Translations under genes and position numbers: made by a program
In this document: positions 61,570 to 64,000 of the stretch, piece after piece
Layout of the letters: every line of letters begins with the position of its first letter
Numbering within the stretch: the first letter of the stretch is position 1
From: Streptomyces roseolus
Lineage (GTDB): Bacteria; Actinomycetota; Actinomycetes; Streptomycetales; Streptomycetaceae
DNA length: 64,000 bases
Assembly: GCF_014649855.1 (NCBI RefSeq)
Contig: NZ_BMTV01000001.1
Coordinates: forward strand, 295,948-359,947
Direction: 5' to 3'
Notes under the pieces: model-generated
What the model saw: the letters and a program-made list of their open reading frames with translations, nothing else
Told to the model about the DNA's origin: nothing
The model's database searches: none

Positions 61570-63387
61570 TTACCGCGCCGCGTCCGGGTGGACCGACTCG
61601 GTCACCGGGCGGTCGTCGGCGGCCTTCTTCTCGACCGGCTTGCGGAGCTGGATGTTCAGCTCGCGCAGGCGGGACTCGTCGAGCTCCGTCGGGGCGCCCA
61701 TCATGAGGTCCTGGGCGTTGCCGTTGAGCGGGAACGCGATGGTCTCGCGGATGTTGGGCTCGTCGGCGAGGAGCATGACGATGCGGTCGACGCCGGGGGC
61801 GATGCCGCCGTGCGGCGGGGCGCCGTACTGGAAGGCGCGGAGCATGCCGGCGAACTCGGTCTCGACGGTCTCGCGGCTGTAGCCGGCGATCTCGAACGCC
61901 TTGAACATGATGTCGGGCTCGTGGTTCCGGATGGCGCCGGAGGAGAGCTCGATGCCGTTGCAGACGATGTCGTACTGCCAGCCGAGGATGTCCAGCGGGT
62001 CCTTCGTCTCCAGGGCCTCCAGGCCGCCCTGGGGCATGGAGAAGGGGTTGTGCGAGAAGTCGATCTTGCCGGTCTCCTCGTCCTTCTCGTACATCGGGAA
62101 GTCGACGATCCACGCGAAGCGGAAGACGTTCTCCTCGAACTGGCCGGCGCGCTTGGCGGCCTCGACCCGGACCGGGCCCATGATCTTGGAGACCTCGTCG
62201 AACTCGCCGGCGCCGAAGAAGACCGCGTGGCCGGGGGCGAGGCCGAGGCGCTCGGTGAGGACCTTGACGTTCTCCTCGGTGAGGAACTTGGCGATGGGGC
62301 CGGTGAGGGCGTTGCCCTCGCCGACGCGGACCCAGGCCAGGCCCTTCGCGCCGAGGGAGACCGCGAAGTCGCCGAGGGAGTCGAAGAACTTGCGCGGCTG
62401 GTCGCCGGTGTCCGGGACGGCGAGCGCGCGGACGTGCTTGCCGGCGAAGGCCTTGAACTCCGACGCCTCGAAGACGTCGGAGATGTCGACGAGTTCGAGG
62501 GAGGTGCGCAGGTCGGGCTTGTCGTTGCCGTACTTCAGCATCGACTCGCGGAACGGGATCCGCGGGAAGGGGGAGGTGACGTGGCGGCCGCCGCCGAACT
62601 CCTCGAAGAGCTCGGTCATGAGCTTCTCGATCGGCTGGAAGACGTCCTCCTGCTCGACGAAGCTCATCTCGACGTCGAGCTGGTAGAACTCGCCGGGCGA
62701 GCGGTCGGCGCGGGCGTCCTCGTCGCGGAAGCAGGGCGCGATCTGGAAGTAGCGGTCGAAGCCCGAGATCATGAACAGCTGCTTGAACTGCTGCGGGGCC
62801 TGCGGGAGCGCGTAGAACTTGCCCGGGTTGAGGCGGGACGGGACGACGAAGTCACGGGCGCCCTCGGGGGAGGTCGCGGTGAGGATCGGGGTCGCCATCT
62901 CGTTGAAGCCGAGGGCCACCATCTTGGAGCGGATGGCGGCGATGACGGCGGAGCGCAGCATGATGTTGCGGTGCATGCGCTCGCGGCGCAGGTCGAGGAA
63001 GCGGTACTCCAGGCGCCGCTCCTCGTTGACGCCGTCGTCGGCGTTGATGGTGAAGGGGATCTGCTTGGCGGCGCCGAGGACCTCGACCTCGCCGACCTCG
63101 ACCTCGACCTCGCCGGTGGGCAGCTCGGGGTTGACGTTCTCCGCGCCGCGGGAGACGACCTTGCCGTCGACGCGGACGACGGATTCCTTCGTCAGCTTGT
63201 CGAGGGCCTCGTAGGCGGGGGTGCCGGGGCGGGCGACGAGCTGCGTGATGCCGTAGTGGTCGCGCAGATCGATGAAGAGGATGCCGCCCAGGTCGCGCCG
63301 ATTGTGCAGCCAGCCGCTCAGCCGGACGTCGGTGCCGACGTCAGAGGCGCGGAGCTCGCCGCAGGTGTGGGACCTGTACCGATGCAT
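61570..63387 (-). CDS. aspS: Aspartyl-tRNA synthetase
   Basis: 605-aa class IIb synthetase with an N-terminal OB-fold ([22 protein letters not shown]), motif 2 ([19 protein letters not shown]), the bacterial GAD insertion (~300-400) and motif 3 ([14 protein letters not shown]). The ATG at 63387 is preceded by a ~75-nt leader with a GGCCC...GGGCC hairpin (63436-63456). Confidence 0.97.
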   Translation of the reverse strand: MHRYRSHTCGELRASDVGTDVRLSGWLHNRRDLGGILFIDLRDHYGITQLVARPGTPAYEALDKLTKESVVRVDGKVVSRGAENVNPELPTGEVEVEVGEVEVLGAAKQIPFTINADDGVNEERRLEYRFLDLRRERMHRNIMLRSAVIAAIRSKMVALGFNEMATPILTATSPEGARDFVVPSRLNPGKFYALPQAPQQFKQLFMISGFDRYFQIAPCFRDEDARADRSPGEFYQLDVEMSFVEQEDVFQPIEKLMTELFEEFGGGRHVTSPFPRIPFRESMLKYGNDKPDLRTSLELVDISDVFEASEFKAFAGKHVRALAVPDTGDQPRKFFDSLGDFAVSLGAKGLAWVRVGEGNALTGPIAKFLTEENVKVLTERLGLAPGHAVFFGAGEFDEVSKIMGPVRVEAAKRAGQFEENVFRFAWIVDFPMYEKDEETGKIDFSHNPFSMPQGGLEALETKDPLDILGWQYDIVCNGIELSSGAIRNHEPDIMFKAFEIAGYSRETVETEFAGMLRAFQYGAPPHGGIAPGVDRIVMLLADEPNIRETIAFPLNGNAQDLMMGAPTELDESRLRELNIQLRKPVEKKAADDRPVTESVHPDAAR

Positions 63388-63538
63388 CGTCGTTCATCCA
63401 GTCTTCGGGATCGGAGAGAAACCTTGAAACCTCGGCCCGGGCAGTGCCGGGGCCGCCCCAAGCCTACCGGGACACCCAAGATCACGATTCGAATACTCTC
63501 GGTGGCGACACGCAGTCCGATATTCATAAAGTGGGGCA

Positions 63539-64000
63539 ATGCGCACCGAGGACGTCCTGGCCGCGATCGCCACGGGCCTGTGGCGCTGGGACAACGCTTC
63601 CGGGATCGTCTCGCTCGACGCCGAGGCCGCCCGGCTGCTCGGGCTGCCCGCCGAGCCGGTGCGGCTCAGCGAGGCGGCGGTGCGCTCGCGCTTCCATCCG
63701 GTGGACTGGAACGAGATCGACGGCGTCGTCAGCCTCGCGGTGGCCGAGGGCACGCTCGCCGAGGCCCGGCTGCGGATCATGGACGAGCGGGGCCGGGTGG
63801 TACGGACCGTACGGAGCCGGTCGAAGCCGCTGATCGAGGGGAGCGACTACCAGCTGGTCGGGACGCTCCAGGAGGTGGCGGACCCGCAGCCGGGGACGGC
63901 CGGACCGCACACGGCGATCACCGGCGACTGGCGGCGCTCGCGGGAGGCGTTCCTGCTGGACGCGGGGCGGGCCCTCGCGGAGGCGCGGTCCACGGCCGAG
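63539..64000 (+). CDS. PAS-domain sensor, probable SpoIIE-type phosphatase, 3' end missing
   Basis: N-terminal 154 residues. A PAS-like fold (GLWRWDNASGIVSLDAEAARLLGLP; FHPVDWNEIDGVVSLAVAEG) is followed by a linker and the start of a GAF-like region (REAFLLDAGRALAEARSTAE). Related genes divergent from aspS in Streptomyces continue into GAF and PP2C (SpoIIE) domains, but those lie beyond the edge. Confidence 0.7.
   Translation, partial: MRTEDVLAAIATGLWRWDNASGIVSLDAEAARLLGLPAEPVRLSEAAVRSRFHPVDWNEIDGVVSLAVAEGTLAEARLRIMDERGRVVRTVRSRSKPLIEGSDYQLVGTLQEVADPQPGTAGPHTAITGDWRRSREAFLLDAGRALAEARSTAE

Noticed and set aside
63388..63538. T-box or other riboswitch before aspS
   Set aside because: A small hairpin is present but no T-box sequence, specifier loop or terminator/antiterminator pair was seen.

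Overview
The window is high-GC (low to mid 70s percent) actinobacterial chromosome and almost certainly Streptomyces. Supporting signs are strong G/C bias at third codon positions, frequent GTG starts, many ATGA start/stop overlaps, a DUF397 gene, a DUF6126 micro-protein, a 24-residue bL37-like ribosomal peptide and Streptomyces-style regulators. No rRNA, tRNA or CRISPR array was seen. One degenerate IS200/IS605-type tnpB is present.

Region 1 (1-14568) looks like a small specialised-metabolite locus. Seven genes on the minus strand (12161 down to 5845) form one unit: a stand-alone acyl carrier protein, a GNAT-fold acyltransferase, a short-chain reductase, an AMP ligase, a NeuD/PglD-type hexapeptide acyltransferase, a flavin-dependent halogenase of the carrier-tethered-substrate type, and an RBBP9-like hydrolase. 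A 17-bp-stem terminator closes it. Downstream on the same strand are a PilZ-like/FeeM-like N-acyltransferase fusion and a tightly overlapping set: DHA2 exporter, Kef-type antiporter, ceramidase-fold membrane protein, and a Sfp-type phosphopantetheinyl transferase cut by the left edge. Divergent from the ACP are a 59-aa membrane peptide and an orphan half of a ThDP decarboxylase. A LuxR-type regulator faces them. There is no ketosynthase or condensation domain, so the chemistry is a minimal one: activate, load on ACP, halogenate/reduce, transfer.

Region 2 (14988-24485) holds housekeeping and accessory genes: an epimerase, DUF1801 and VOC proteins, membrane proteins, a YtrA-type GntR/DUF1648 pair, a subtilisin-like lipoprotein, a MarR/DoxX divergent pair, and an ABC-F ATPase whose promoter lies between two near-identical palindromes.

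Region 3 (24495-36632) is a cobalamin (corrin ring) cluster. It contains cobN behind a cobalamin riboswitch, cobG-cobH-cobIJ, cobK, cbiD and cobM-cobL, combining oxygen-dependent CobG with CbiD-type C1 methylation. A bL37-like micro-ORF and an unknown gene sit inside it. The tnpB remnant lies directly upstream of cobL.

Region 4 (37844-53549) contains an LLM monooxygenase/flavin reductase pair, a universal stress protein, a DrrAB-type ABC exporter, RidA with an RsrR-like Fe-S Rrf2 regulator, membrane and lipoproteins, a FUSC transporter, an APC permease and a Tat-exported PhoX phosphatase with a PHO box.

Region 5 (53787-64000) has a TerF-like VWA protein with a very long Glu/Ala tail, metG, a DoxX protein, DUF397 and small proteins, a winged-helix protein, a GNAT, aspS, and the start of a PAS-containing (probable SpoIIE-type phosphatase) sensor cut by the right edge.
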